From Bacteroidota bacterium (lineage in GTDB: Bacteria > Bacteroidota > Ignavibacteria > Ignavibacteriales > Ignavibacteriaceae): a DNA stretch of 32,058 nucleotides. The notes beneath the pieces are model-generated. The model saw only the letters and a list, made by a program, of their open reading frames with translations. It had not been told where the DNA came from and did no database searches. The DNA lies in NCBI GenBank assembly GCA_021824145.1, contig JAKALM010000022.1, forward strand, positions 1 to 32,058. Direction: 5' to 3'. Shown here one piece after another: positions 15,465 through 23,084 of this stretch (within the stretch, counting starts at the first letter, position 1; every line of letters starts with the position of its first letter). Position numbers and translations under genes: made by a program.

Positions 15465-16175
15465 ATGAATACAAAATTTTTTCTGCCCGGCACAGATCAG
15501 CAGCAAAAAATATTACTTTCTAACATAGATGTAAAAGGCTTTACAATTTTGGTTATTGGTTCCGGCAGCGAAGAAATAGCAGAAAGATTTATTTCTGAAA
15601 ATGCTTCAAAAATAACATTGATTACTGACGATGATAATTCACTTTTTAAAGCTCGTCTTCAGCTTTCAAATGTTAGAGAGATAAATATAAAGTTGATGGA
15701 ATTTGATAATACAGATTTTGCCAACTCATATTTTGATTTAATCTATGCTCAAGCATCGATATCAAATAAAAAACGAGCAAAGATTATCAATGAAGTAAAA
15801 AGGATTTTAAAGCCTGGCGGATACTTTTGTGTTGGTGAAAATGTTAGTTTAACAAAATCCCCGCCGCAATTTGTTGATGATGTTTGGAAAAGCTCTAATA
15901 TCTTCCCGCTGTTTGCTGATGAATTAAAAAAATATTATGAGGAGAAGGGATTTAAAGTAATTCACGAACATGACCTTTCAAAAACTTTAACAGATTTTTA
16001 TACTCAAAGCAGTATTTTATTAAAAGAAAAAGCCGATATTCTTTCTGATCAAGAGAAAAGCTTTTACAAAAAAATGTTAAAGCAAATTAGTCATGAATCA
16101 AACGTATATTTAAAACTTGGCGGTAATGCTCATATTGGTTTTAAGACGTTGATATTAAAGAAAGGATTGTCTTGA
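15465..16175 (+). CDS. Class I SAM-dependent methyltransferase (substrate unknown)
   Basis: This 236-residue cytoplasmic protein has a Rossmann-type methyltransferase fold. Motif I is ILVIGSGSEEIAERF (about 28-42), an acidic strand end follows (ITLITDDDN), and motif IV/post-IV is FDLIYAQAS then VKRILKPGGYFCVGENV. This is the methyltransferase domain 11 (UbiE-like) pattern. Motif I reads GSGSEE rather than the commoner GxGxG. The substrate cannot be told. The C-terminal 100 residues are lysine-rich and helical. Its TGA overlaps the TTG start of rlmD (16172-16175), so the two are translationally coupled; an RNA- or ribosome-related substrate is a possible inference. No Shine-Dalgarno site precedes the ATG. 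Confidence 0.75.
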   Translation: MNTKFFLPGTDQQQKILLSNIDVKGFTILVIGSGSEEIAERFISENASKITLITDDDNSLFKARLQLSNVREINIKLMEFDNTDFANSYFDLIYAQASISNKKRAKIINEVKRILKPGGYFCVGENVSLTKSPPQFVDDVWKSSNIFPLFADELKKYYEEKGFKVIHEHDLSKTLTDFYTQSSILLKEKADILSDQEKSFYKKMLKQISHESNVYLKLGGNAHIGFKTLILKKGLS

Positions 16176-17623
16176 AAAAAGGCGACATTGTTGAACTGGA
16201 AATAGTAAAATATGCATTTGAAGGAAGAGGAATTGCAAAAGTAAGTGCAGAAAATATTCGCTCTGATATTCCAAAGGATGAAACTCCGATTTCAAATTAC
16301 ATTGTTTTTGTTGACGGTACATATCCAGGAGATATAGTAAAAGCTGAACTAAAAAAAATTAAAAAATCTTATGCAGAGGCAAATTCTGTTGAGATAATTT
16401 CTCCTTCGGAATTTAGAACAAAAGCAAGGTGCAAATATTTTGGCGAATGTGGCGGATGTAAACAACAAGATCTCAATTATTCCAGCCAAGTAGAATTCAA
16501 ACAACAACAGGTAGAAGAAATTTTCAAAAAGATGGGCGGCTTTGATGATTTTTCAATTGAAGAAATAATTCCATCAGATAAAATTTTCTTTTATAGAAAT
16601 AAAATGGAGTTTTCTTTTTCCGATAAACGCTGGCTTACTCAAGAAGAATTAAAATCAACTAAAATTGTTGAAAAAGATTTTGCACTTGGACTTCATGTCC
16701 CACAAGTTTATGATAAAGTTTTGGACATTGAAGAATGTTTCCTTCAATCCGAATTGAGTAATAAGATTTTAAATATTACTAGAGATTTTTTTAGAGGAAA
16801 AAATATTTTACCTTATTCGACCAAAACTCAATCCGGATTTTTGAGGAATCTTGTAATCAAAAGTGCTCATCATACTGATGACTTAATGGTTAATATTGTT
16901 ACATTCTCTGAAGATGAAAAATTAATAAATAGCTTCAAAGAAATTTTAATTCAACAAGTTCCTCAAATAACTACGATTGTAAATAACATAAATCGGAAAA
17001 GATCTTCTGTTGCTACAGGCGATTATGAAAATATTATTTTGGGGAGCGGATTTATTTTTGATCTAATCGGAAATTATAAATTTAGAATTAGTGCAAATTC
17101 ATTTTTCCAAACAAACACTCTTCAAGCTGAAAAATTATATCAAACCGCATTAGAATTTGCCGAATTACAAGGTGATGAAATTGTATATGATCTTTATTCC
17201 GGCGCAGGAACAATTTCAATTTTCGTTTCAGAAAGAGCAAAAGAAGTTTATGCTTTCGAATCAGTAGAATCAGCAGTTATTGATGCAGAAGAAAATAAAG
17301 AAATTAATAACACTTTAAATGTTCATTTCTTTACTGCAGATTTATATAAATCCTTTTTACCGTTGGTTGAAGAAAAAAATTTACACTTGCCGGATGTTGT
17401 AATTCTCGATCCACCGAGAAGCGGAATGCACACAAACACGATAAATGACATTATTAAATTAAGTCCTAAAAAAGTAGTTTATGTAAGTTGCAATCCCACA
17501 ACACAAGTTAGAGACATTAAACTGTTTACAAATTCTGGATATAAATTAATTAAAATAAAACCAGTAGACATGTTCCCGCATACTTACCATATCGAAAATG
17601 TGGCATTGATGATAAGAGAATAA
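16172..17623 (+). CDS. rlmD: RlmD/TrmA-family 23S rRNA (uracil-5)-methyltransferase
   Basis: This 483-residue protein methylates C5 of a 23S rRNA uridine (U1939 in Escherichia coli). An N-terminal TRAM RNA-binding domain (about 1-75) is followed by Cys87-X5-Cys93-X2-Cys96 and Cys189, ligands of the [4Fe-4S] cluster. The SAM motif is DLYSGAGTISIF, then ILDPPRSGMH. The catalytic Cys440 lies in YVSCNPTT, and the base Glu475 in FPHTYHIE. The start is TTG at 16172, inside the stop of the preceding methyltransferase, with AAAGGA 5 nt ahead. The TRAM region has an insert (residues 28-40) relative to the shortest homologues. U747-type specificity (RlmC/RlmCD) cannot be excluded. It converges with rsmI, with 15 bp between the stops. 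Confidence 0.88.
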   Translation: MKKGDIVELEIVKYAFEGRGIAKVSAENIRSDIPKDETPISNYIVFVDGTYPGDIVKAELKKIKKSYAEANSVEIISPSEFRTKARCKYFGECGGCKQQDLNYSSQVEFKQQQVEEIFKKMGGFDDFSIEEIIPSDKIFFYRNKMEFSFSDKRWLTQEELKSTKIVEKDFALGLHVPQVYDKVLDIEECFLQSELSNKILNITRDFFRGKNILPYSTKTQSGFLRNLVIKSAHHTDDLMVNIVTFSEDEKLINSFKEILIQQVPQITTIVNNINRKRSSVATGDYENIILGSGFIFDLIGNYKFRISANSFFQTNTLQAEKLYQTALEFAELQGDEIVYDLYSGAGTISIFVSERAKEVYAFESVESAVIDAEENKEINNTLNVHFFTADLYKSFLPLVEEKNLHLPDVVILDPPRSGMHTNTINDIIKLSPKKVVYVSCNPTTQVRDIKLFTNSGYKLIKIKPVDMFPHTYHIENVALMIRE

Positions 17624-17638
17624 TCAACTAAGAATAAA

Positions 17639-18325
17639 TTATCGATTCGTTTTTTTTAAATCTAAGATTAGAACAAATTCACCTTTCAACTTCTTTGACT
17701 CGGCAATCTTCAAAATCTCTTCAGTTGTTCCGCGATAAAAATTTTCATCGTCCATTGTCAATTGAAACGCAAGAACTACACGAATATTTTTCCCCAAAAT
17801 TTTTACAATGTCCTCTAATAAACTTATTAATCTATAAGGTGTATCCATCAAAACGACTACATCATTTATGTTTTTTAATTTAAAGAGCTGCTGTTTCCGA
17901 ATATCTTTTTTTGGAGAGAGCCATCCATAATAATAAAATTTTTCAAAGTCTAATCCCGATCCTGTTAATGCCGGCAAAAGCGAACTTGCACCAGGAATCG
18001 GAACTACTTTGATGTTTTGCGAAATACATATCTCAACCAGTAAATGCCCCGGATCCGAAAACAAAGGTGTGCCGCAATCGGAAATTAATGCGGCAGAATT
18101 TCCTTCAATAAATTTTAATAATAATTCATTAACAACTTCTTTTTCATTATGCTCATTCAAAGAAAATAATTCTTTTGAAATTTGATAATGAGAAAGTAAA
18201 CGGCGGGCTTCTTTGAACTCTTCGCAAATTATAAAATCAACCGACTTTAAAACTTTAATTGCACGAAGCGTGATGTCATCATAATTGCCAATTGGCGTTG
18301 ATACGAGAAAAAGTTTTCCTTTCAT
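17639..18325 (-). CDS. rsmI: RsmI, 16S rRNA (cytidine-1402-2'-O)-methyltransferase
   Basis: This 228-residue member of the tetrapyrrole-methylase (TP_methylase) fold has the RsmI hallmarks: TPIGNYDD near residues 10-17, ISDCGTPLFSDPG at 81-93, and VPIPGASSLLPAL just after. RsmI 2'-O-methylates C1402 in the decoding centre of 16S rRNA. Proteobacterial RsmI is about 280 residues; this one lacks the C-terminal extension, as commonly seen in the Bacteroidota relatives. No strong Shine-Dalgarno site precedes the ATG. It diverges from the OPT operon at 18441. The neighbouring rlmD makes this a small rRNA-modification cluster. Confidence 0.87.
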   Translation of the reverse strand: MKGKLFLVSTPIGNYDDITLRAIKVLKSVDFIICEEFKEARRLLSHYQISKELFSLNEHNEKEVVNELLLKFIEGNSAALISDCGTPLFSDPGHLLVEICISQNIKVVPIPGASSLLPALTGSGLDFEKFYYYGWLSPKKDIRKQQLFKLKNINDVVVLMDTPYRLISLLEDIVKILGKNIRVVLAFQLTMDDENFYRGTTEEILKIAESKKLKGEFVLILDLKKTNR

Positions 18326-18380
18326 GGAATTAAAAATACTAAATAGGAGAAAAATAACCTTAGATAAAAATAAATTTTAA

Positions 18381-18412
18381 TTGCTTTAAGAGAGAAAATC
18401 TTCTTAATTTTG
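18381..18412 (+). promoter_or_regulatory. Bacteroidota-type promoter for the OPT transporter operon
   Basis: TTG (18381-18383), 21-nt spacer, then TAATTTTG (18405-18412), a perfect fit to TAnnTTTG. The inferred transcription start near 18419 leaves a leader of about 22 nt containing GGGGA just before the ATG at 18441. Confidence 0.5.
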
Positions 18413-18440
18413 AGCCATATTTAATTGATAACGGGGACAG

Positions 18441-19310
18441 ATGAAAAAAACTATAAAATTTTGGCTGATAGCAATCGCTATTACTCTTGCCGGTGCATAT
18501 TACCAAAGAGTAACTGGACCGACATATCCTTTTACTGGGAATGTTTCAATCAACAATAAAAAGATTTTTTTTAAGCTTGAAAGAAGCTGTAGCAGTTCAG
18601 AAGATTATTTAATTAAAATTAAATCAAATAATTCTGATGCAAAAGGATTTCTTATTTGGAAACGTTTTAAAACAAACGATAGTTGGAATATAATTCCGAT
18701 GGCATTATTTGCAGATACTCTGTTTGCCGAACTGCCCAAGCAGCCTCCTTCCGGCAAACTACAGTATCAAATAGTTTTAAGAAATCAGAATCAAGAAATT
18801 AAAATTCCACAAGCGCAGCCATTAGTAATAAGATTTAAAGGAGACGTTCCTCTTTTCATTCTAATACCACATGTACTTGCAATGTTTTTTGCAATGCTTC
18901 TTTCTACACGCGCTGGTTTAGAATTCTTTAACAAAGAACCTAATTTGAAAAGACATACTTTCTGGACGCTTGGAATTTTATTTTTTGGAGGATTGATTCT
19001 TGGTCCAATTGTTCAACTTTATGCATTTGGTGCATTATGGACTGGTGTTCCATTTGGTTTTGATTTAACTGATAACAAAACGCTGATTGCATTCATTGGT
19101 TGGCTTATTGCGTTAATTGCAATTTATAAATCAAAAAAACCAAAAGCTTGGGTGCTTGCTGCTTCCATTTTACTTTTTGTAGTATATCTTATTCCGCATA
19201 GTGTGCTTGGTTCAGAACTAGATTATAACAAGCTTGATAAACAAAAAAATCAAAAAGAAAATTTAACCATTTTCGATCATCAACAATTATCATCGGGAAA
19301 AAATTTATGA
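18441..19310 (+). CDS. Membrane protein coupled to the OPT transporter (289 aa)
   Basis: I do not recognise the family. There is one N-terminal membrane anchor (about 7-22). A periplasmic beta-rich domain follows (about 28-132; VSINNKKIFFKLERSC, then GKLQYQIVLRNQNQEIKI), resembling an Ig-like fold. Four more membrane segments follow at about 136-155, 173-197, 213-229 and 236-253, and then a hydrophilic tail. Its stop overlaps the ATG of the OPT transporter (ATGA at 19307-19310), which strongly suggests equal-dose translation and a physical or functional partnership. GGGGA precedes the ATG. The extracytoplasmic domain could present substrate or regulate the transporter; this is inference. No catalytic motif is visible. 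Confidence 0.65.
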   Translation: MKKTIKFWLIAIAITLAGAYYQRVTGPTYPFTGNVSINNKKIFFKLERSCSSSEDYLIKIKSNNSDAKGFLIWKRFKTNDSWNIIPMALFADTLFAELPKQPPSGKLQYQIVLRNQNQEIKIPQAQPLVIRFKGDVPLFILIPHVLAMFFAMLLSTRAGLEFFNKEPNLKRHTFWTLGILFFGGLILGPIVQLYAFGALWTGVPFGFDLTDNKTLIAFIGWLIALIAIYKSKKPKAWVLAASILLFVVYLIPHSVLGSELDYNKLDKQKNQKENLTIFDHQQLSSGKNL

Positions 19311-21298
19311 GTGAAACACACATCAACGGTGAAAACTTAAAAGGGCTTCCATCAAATGCTTATACCGAATTGAAGCCTGGAGAAGAATACGTTCCGGTAA
19401 TGCCTCCTTTCAAAGATGTTCCTGAGGTTACTCCTTATTCTGTAATATGGGGAGTTATTATGGCAATTGTATTTTCTGCGGCAGCTGCTTACCTAGGATT
19501 AAAAATTGGACAAGTTTTTGAAGCAGCTATTCCAATTGCAATTATTGCCGTGGGATTATCTGCCGGGACTAAAAGGAAAAACGCTTTGGGCGAAAACGTA
19601 ATTATTCAATCAATCGGACAAAACTCCGGATTGATAGTTGCTGGTGCAATCTTTACAATTCCTGCTCTTTACATCTTAAATCTTAATGCTGAGTTTTACA
19701 AAATTTTTCTTGCATCAGCTTTTGGCGGTATACTCGGAATTTTATTTTTAATACCGTTTAGAAAATTTTTCGTTAGTGATATGCACGGTAAATATCCATT
19801 CCCAGAGGCAACTGCATCTACAGAAGTTTTAGTTGCCGGAGAAAAAGGCGGCAAGCAAGCCATAGTTCTTGTTGTTAGCGGAATTATTGGCGGCTTGTAT
19901 GATTTTATTGTTGCATCATTTGGATGGTGGAGCGAGGTTTTCACATCGCGTGTTTTACCAATAGGAGAAAAGATTGCAGACAAAACCAAATTAGTTTTTA
20001 GAATAAATGTAGGCGCCGCTGTTACTGGTTTAGGTTATATAATTGGATTAAAGTATTCTGCAATTATTGCTGCAGGTTCTTTCGTTTCGTGGTATGTTTT
20101 AATTCCTCTAGTTGCATATTTTGGTCAAGGTTTGACACAACCGCTTGGAGCAAACGTTTCTTTATTAATTAAAGATATGTCTGCTGAACAAATTTTTTCA
20201 AATTACGTCCGCCACATCGGAATTGGTGGTATTGCAATGGCTGGAATTATTGGAATAATTAGGTCATCTAAAATAATCGGTAAAGCATTTTCACTCGCAG
20301 CTAAAGAACTTTTAGGAAAAAAGAAAGCAATTGAAAATCAACTTAGAACCCAAAAAGATCTTAGCATGAAGTTTATTGTACTTGCTTTAATTACTAGCAC
20401 AATTCTAATTTTTATTTATTATCACTTTGGAGTTGTAAACAATATTTGGTTTGCTGTAATTGGTTTGTTAATAGTTCTAATAATTTCATTTCTCTTTACA
20501 ACAGTTGCCGCAACAGCAATCGCAATAGTTGGAACAAATCCGGTTTCAGGAATGACTTTAATGACATTAATACTTTCATCAATCATACTTGTATCAGCTG
20601 GATTAAGTGGCAACTCCGGAATGGTTGCCGCACTTTTAATAGGTGGAGTTGTTTGCACTGCATTATCAATGGCCGGCGGATTTATTACAGATTTAAAAAT
20701 TGGTTACTGGCTTGGTTCTTCTCCATACAAACAAGAAAGTTGGAAATTTCTAGGAGTTTTAGTTTCATCCGCTACTGTCGGCTGGGTAATTTTACTTCTA
20801 AATAAAACATACGGATTCACAGGCCCAGATGCTTTAGTTGCTCCTCAAGCAAATGCAATGGCTGCTGTTATTCAGCCATTGATGGCACATCAACCAGCAC
20901 CTTGGATGTTGTATATTGCAGGAGCTTTATTCGCACTTATTCTTACAATGCTCAACGTGCCTGCACTTGCCTTTGCACTTGGTATGTACATTCCACTTGA
21001 ATTAAATACACCGCTGCTTGTTGGTGGTTTAATTGCTCATTATGTTTCCACAAGAAGTAAAGATGAAAAAATTAACAATGCAAGAAGAGAACGAGGTACA
21101 TTAATCGCATCTGGTTTTATTGCCGGGGGCGCTTTGATGGGAGTTGTCAGTGCTCTGCTTCGATATTTTGGGTTTGATTGGGTAAACAGCGACTGGCAAA
21201 ACTCTCACTCAGCCGAGCTTGTCGCGTTAATCGCTTTTGCGCTTTTATGTGCTTATGTAATTTGGGATTCGATGCGTGGAAAACCTGAAGCAGAATAA
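19307..21298 (+). CDS. OPT-family oligopeptide (or metal-chelate) transporter
   Basis: This 663-residue polytopic inner-membrane protein belongs to the OPT superfamily. Its opening YSVIWGVIMAIVFSAAAAYLGLKIGQVFEAAIPIAIIAVGL is the first-domain signature of bacterial OPT transporters. Further marks are KYPFPEATASTEVL, GTNPVSGMTLMTLI and IQPLMA. About 14-16 hydrophobic segments are visible, and a short soluble N-terminus (residues 1-40) is Pro-rich. OPT members move oligopeptides or peptide- and metal-chelates by proton coupling; substrate is unknown here. The ATG overlaps the stop of the membrane protein at 18441. A strong terminator follows at 21311-21348, closing a two-gene operon. Confidence 0.85.
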   Translation: MSETHINGENLKGLPSNAYTELKPGEEYVPVMPPFKDVPEVTPYSVIWGVIMAIVFSAAAAYLGLKIGQVFEAAIPIAIIAVGLSAGTKRKNALGENVIIQSIGQNSGLIVAGAIFTIPALYILNLNAEFYKIFLASAFGGILGILFLIPFRKFFVSDMHGKYPFPEATASTEVLVAGEKGGKQAIVLVVSGIIGGLYDFIVASFGWWSEVFTSRVLPIGEKIADKTKLVFRINVGAAVTGLGYIIGLKYSAIIAAGSFVSWYVLIPLVAYFGQGLTQPLGANVSLLIKDMSAEQIFSNYVRHIGIGGIAMAGIIGIIRSSKIIGKAFSLAAKELLGKKKAIENQLRTQKDLSMKFIVLALITSTILIFIYYHFGVVNNIWFAVIGLLIVLIISFLFTTVAATAIAIVGTNPVSGMTLMTLILSSIILVSAGLSGNSGMVAALLIGGVVCTALSMAGGFITDLKIGYWLGSSPYKQESWKFLGVLVSSATVGWVILLLNKTYGFTGPDALVAPQANAMAAVIQPLMAHQPAPWMLYIAGALFALILTMLNVPALAFALGMYIPLELNTPLLVGGLIAHYVSTRSKDEKINNARRERGTLIASGFIAGGALMGVVSALLRYFGFDWVNSDWQNSHSAELVALIAFALLCAYVIWDSMRGKPEAE

Positions 21299-21310
21299 GT
21301 CTTATTCATG

Positions 21311-21348
21311 TTCAGCTTGTCTTAAGCAAAGGACAAGCTGAATTTTTT
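21311..21348 (+). terminator. Rho-independent terminator of the OPT operon
   Basis: TTCAGCTTGTC (21311-21321) and GACAAGCTGAA (21332-21342) form a perfect 11-bp stem with a 10-nt loop, followed by six T (21343-21348). It lies 12 nt past the OPT stop codon. There is no matching T-run on minus for the carbonic anhydrase gene. Confidence 0.85.
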
Positions 21349-21375
21349 ATTCACAATTCATTTTGACTAATAGAT

Positions 21376-22005
21376 TCAAACTACTCTATATGTAGTAGAT
21401 ATTTCATCCAGACCGGTAATGCAAACATCAAGGTCTCTCAGAATGCCGTCTTCTATATTATAAATCCAGCCGTGAACCGAAAGTTCTTGACCTGTCTTCC
21501 ACGCATTCTGAACAATAGTAGTATGGCAAACATTTGAAACTTGTTCGATAACATTCAACTCGCAAAGCTTATCCAACTTTTCTTTTTCATTTATAATCGC
21601 ATCCAATTTATTCTGATGATATCGATAAACATCCTTAACATTCCTTAGCCAATTGTCAATCAAACCATGATCTTTATTTTCCATCGCCGCTTGAATTCCG
21701 CCGCAGCCATAATGTCCGCAAACAATTATATGTTTTACTTTTAAAACTTCTACCGCGTATTGAATGACGGAAAGACTATTCAAATCGGTATGAACAACGA
21801 TATTCGCGATATTGCGATGTACGAAAATCTGACCCGGAAGCATATCGACAATTTGATTCGCCGGCACACGGCTGTCGGAACATCCAATCCATAAATATTC
21901 CGGCTTCTGCTGTTTGGAAAGATTTAGGAAAAAATCTTTGTCGGATTCCTTCATCCTTTCCGCCCAATTTTTATTTTTATCGAAAAGCTGCTTTAGAATT
22001 CTCAT
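21376..22005 (-). CDS. can: Beta-class carbonic anhydrase (Can-type)
   Basis: This 209-residue cytoplasmic zinc enzyme interconverts CO2 and bicarbonate. The zinc ligands fall at exactly the positions of Escherichia coli Can: Cys42 and Asp44 (CSDSR, with Arg46), then His98 and Cys101 (CGHYGCGG). The segments VPANQIVDMLPGQIFVHRNIAN and SLSVIQYAVEVLKVKHIIVCGH are typical of plant-like (clade B) beta enzymes. The end VHGWIYNIEDGILRDLDV matches too, so the protein looks complete. It has its own promoter candidate upstream. It would supply bicarbonate for carboxylations or retain CO2. Confidence 0.92.
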   Translation of the reverse strand: MRILKQLFDKNKNWAERMKESDKDFFLNLSKQQKPEYLWIGCSDSRVPANQIVDMLPGQIFVHRNIANIVVHTDLNSLSVIQYAVEVLKVKHIIVCGHYGCGGIQAAMENKDHGLIDNWLRNVKDVYRYHQNKLDAIINEKEKLDKLCELNVIEQVSNVCHTTIVQNAWKTGQELSVHGWIYNIEDGILRDLDVCITGLDEISTTYRVV

Positions 22006-22033
22006 TTGTCGCCATTCATCTAATGATTTTTTA

Positions 22034-22041
22034 CAAATTTA
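22034..22041 (-). promoter_or_regulatory. Candidate -7 element for carbonic anhydrase
   Basis: TAAATTTG on minus (22041-22034) fits TAnnTTTG fully and would start transcription near 22027, about 22 nt before the ATG at 22005. No TTG is found at the expected upstream distance. A 14-bp perfect palindrome, AGAAAAATTTTTCT (22087-22100), lies further upstream. Confidence 0.3.
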
Positions 22042-22139
22042 ATCAATAAATATTTATTTTGAATTGATGGGAGTCTAACGCCAGTGAGAAAAATTTTTCT
22101 TTGATTTGCCGAGGTAAGACTTTTAGCCGGTTGGATGAT

Positions 22140-22784
22140 TTACTTCGACAAGTAAGCTCTTAAATAAACATCACGATTAACCAGATAGCCGACAATTTCC
22201 ATAGGGAACAGAAATATTAAGCTAATCCAAAAGCCTTTTTTGTATGGCGGAAAACTTAAAAAATCAAATTTTCTTCCGAAGCTTCTGATATACTTTGTTT
22301 TCATGCCGGCTAATCTGATTAAATATTTTAACGAATGAAAATTAAAACCGACAACATGATAAGGTGTATCAAACGGCTTGAGTTTTTCCGAAAAATTCCC
22401 TTTCCCTACTAGCTTAAACGCCGCTCGCATAATGTAATTGAACAAGCTGTCTTCGTTCGGAACGCCAATGTATAATATTACTCCAGGCTTAAGAATTTTT
22501 TCTGCTTTGGTGAAATATCCCAATGGTTCTAGAACGTGTTCGAGAACGGAATCCATATAAATAAAATCAAAATGATTTTCCGGAAAATCATATTCTAGAA
22601 ATTTCCCTTTTATAAAATTTACTCTGCTTGATTCGTCTTTGTCAACCCTATTATCTACAATATCAATACCTGTTGTTTCCCAACCCCTATTCACAGCCTC
22701 AATAAGCGTCTTCCTCTCTCCGGCGCCTATATCTAGAAATTTAATTTGGTTAACTGATGGAAGAAAATTTCCAGCTTTGTCCAA
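22140..22784 (-). CDS. SAM-dependent methyltransferase (domain-11 type); true N-terminus upstream
   Basis: A class I methyltransferase. Motif I is IKFLDIGAGERKTL near residues 13-26 of this frame. It is followed by WETTGIDIVD, FDFIYMDSVLEHV and AEKILKPGVILYIGVPNE. This catalytic core is followed by a 90-residue tail with a hydrophobic segment (GFWISLIFLFPMEIVGYLV) that may touch the membrane. The first usable start codon is TTG at 22784, with no clear ribosome site. But the frame stays open upstream to 23057 and encodes a CxxC-containing domain common in this family, so this start is almost certainly internal to the original gene. The substrate may be a sugar or lipid-linked intermediate (inference). 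It lies downstream of proS on the same strand. Confidence 0.65.
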   Translation of the reverse strand: MDKAGNFLPSVNQIKFLDIGAGERKTLIEAVNRGWETTGIDIVDNRVDKDESSRVNFIKGKFLEYDFPENHFDFIYMDSVLEHVLEPLGYFTKAEKILKPGVILYIGVPNEDSLFNYIMRAAFKLVGKGNFSEKLKPFDTPYHVVGFNFHSLKYLIRLAGMKTKYIRSFGRKFDFLSFPPYKKGFWISLIFLFPMEIVGYLVNRDVYLRAYLSK

Positions 22785-23057
22785 TCTTTTTGAAACCTCT
22801 TTCGCTCTTCTTTTTTCTAGCCATTTTGATTGTTCAGAAAAGTATTCCGAATTGTAAAGAGCCGACCATTGTTCGTAGGTAAATTCAATTCTAGGAGCTA
22901 CGAAATAAGATTTGCAATTTTTACATCTTACGATGTAATAATCTTTACTTATGAATTTAGCAGAAATTGAATTGGTTTTTAATTTACCTAGAATAATAAA
23001 TTCTTTGCTTTTACAGACAGGACAAAAATTTTCCCTAACCGAGTTTTTCCCTATTCG
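22785..23057 (-). other. In-frame upstream coding extension of the methyltransferase, no usual start codon
   Basis: The reading frame of the methyltransferase continues 91 codons upstream of TTG 22784, to a TGA at 23060-23058. Translation gives a plausible zinc-ribbon: FCPVCKS (Cys codons at 23024-23022 and 23015-23013) and RCKNCKS (at 22925-22923 and 22916-22914), then YNSEYFSEQSKWLEKRR leading into the core. This N-terminal C4 domain plus methyltransferase layout is familiar from methyltransferases acting on sugar-related substrates. There is no ATG, GTG or TTG in this stretch; the only near-cognate near the start is ATA at 23054-23052. A lost start codon, a 1-nt indel near 23030-23050, or a rare start codon could explain this. 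Confidence 0.6.
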
Positions 23058-23084
23058 TCAGATAATTTAATTCGCCGACACTAA

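Noticed and set aside
20446-20805. Open frame of 119 codons on plus inside the OPT gene.
   Set aside because: Out-of-frame shadow rich in Cys, Trp, Asn and Arg, an unnatural composition produced by the codons of the transporter.
22087-22100. Perfect 14-bp palindrome AGAAAAATTTTTCT upstream of carbonic anhydrase.
   Set aside because: It is made almost only of A and T runs, which arise often by chance in this AT-rich DNA, and there is no second copy.
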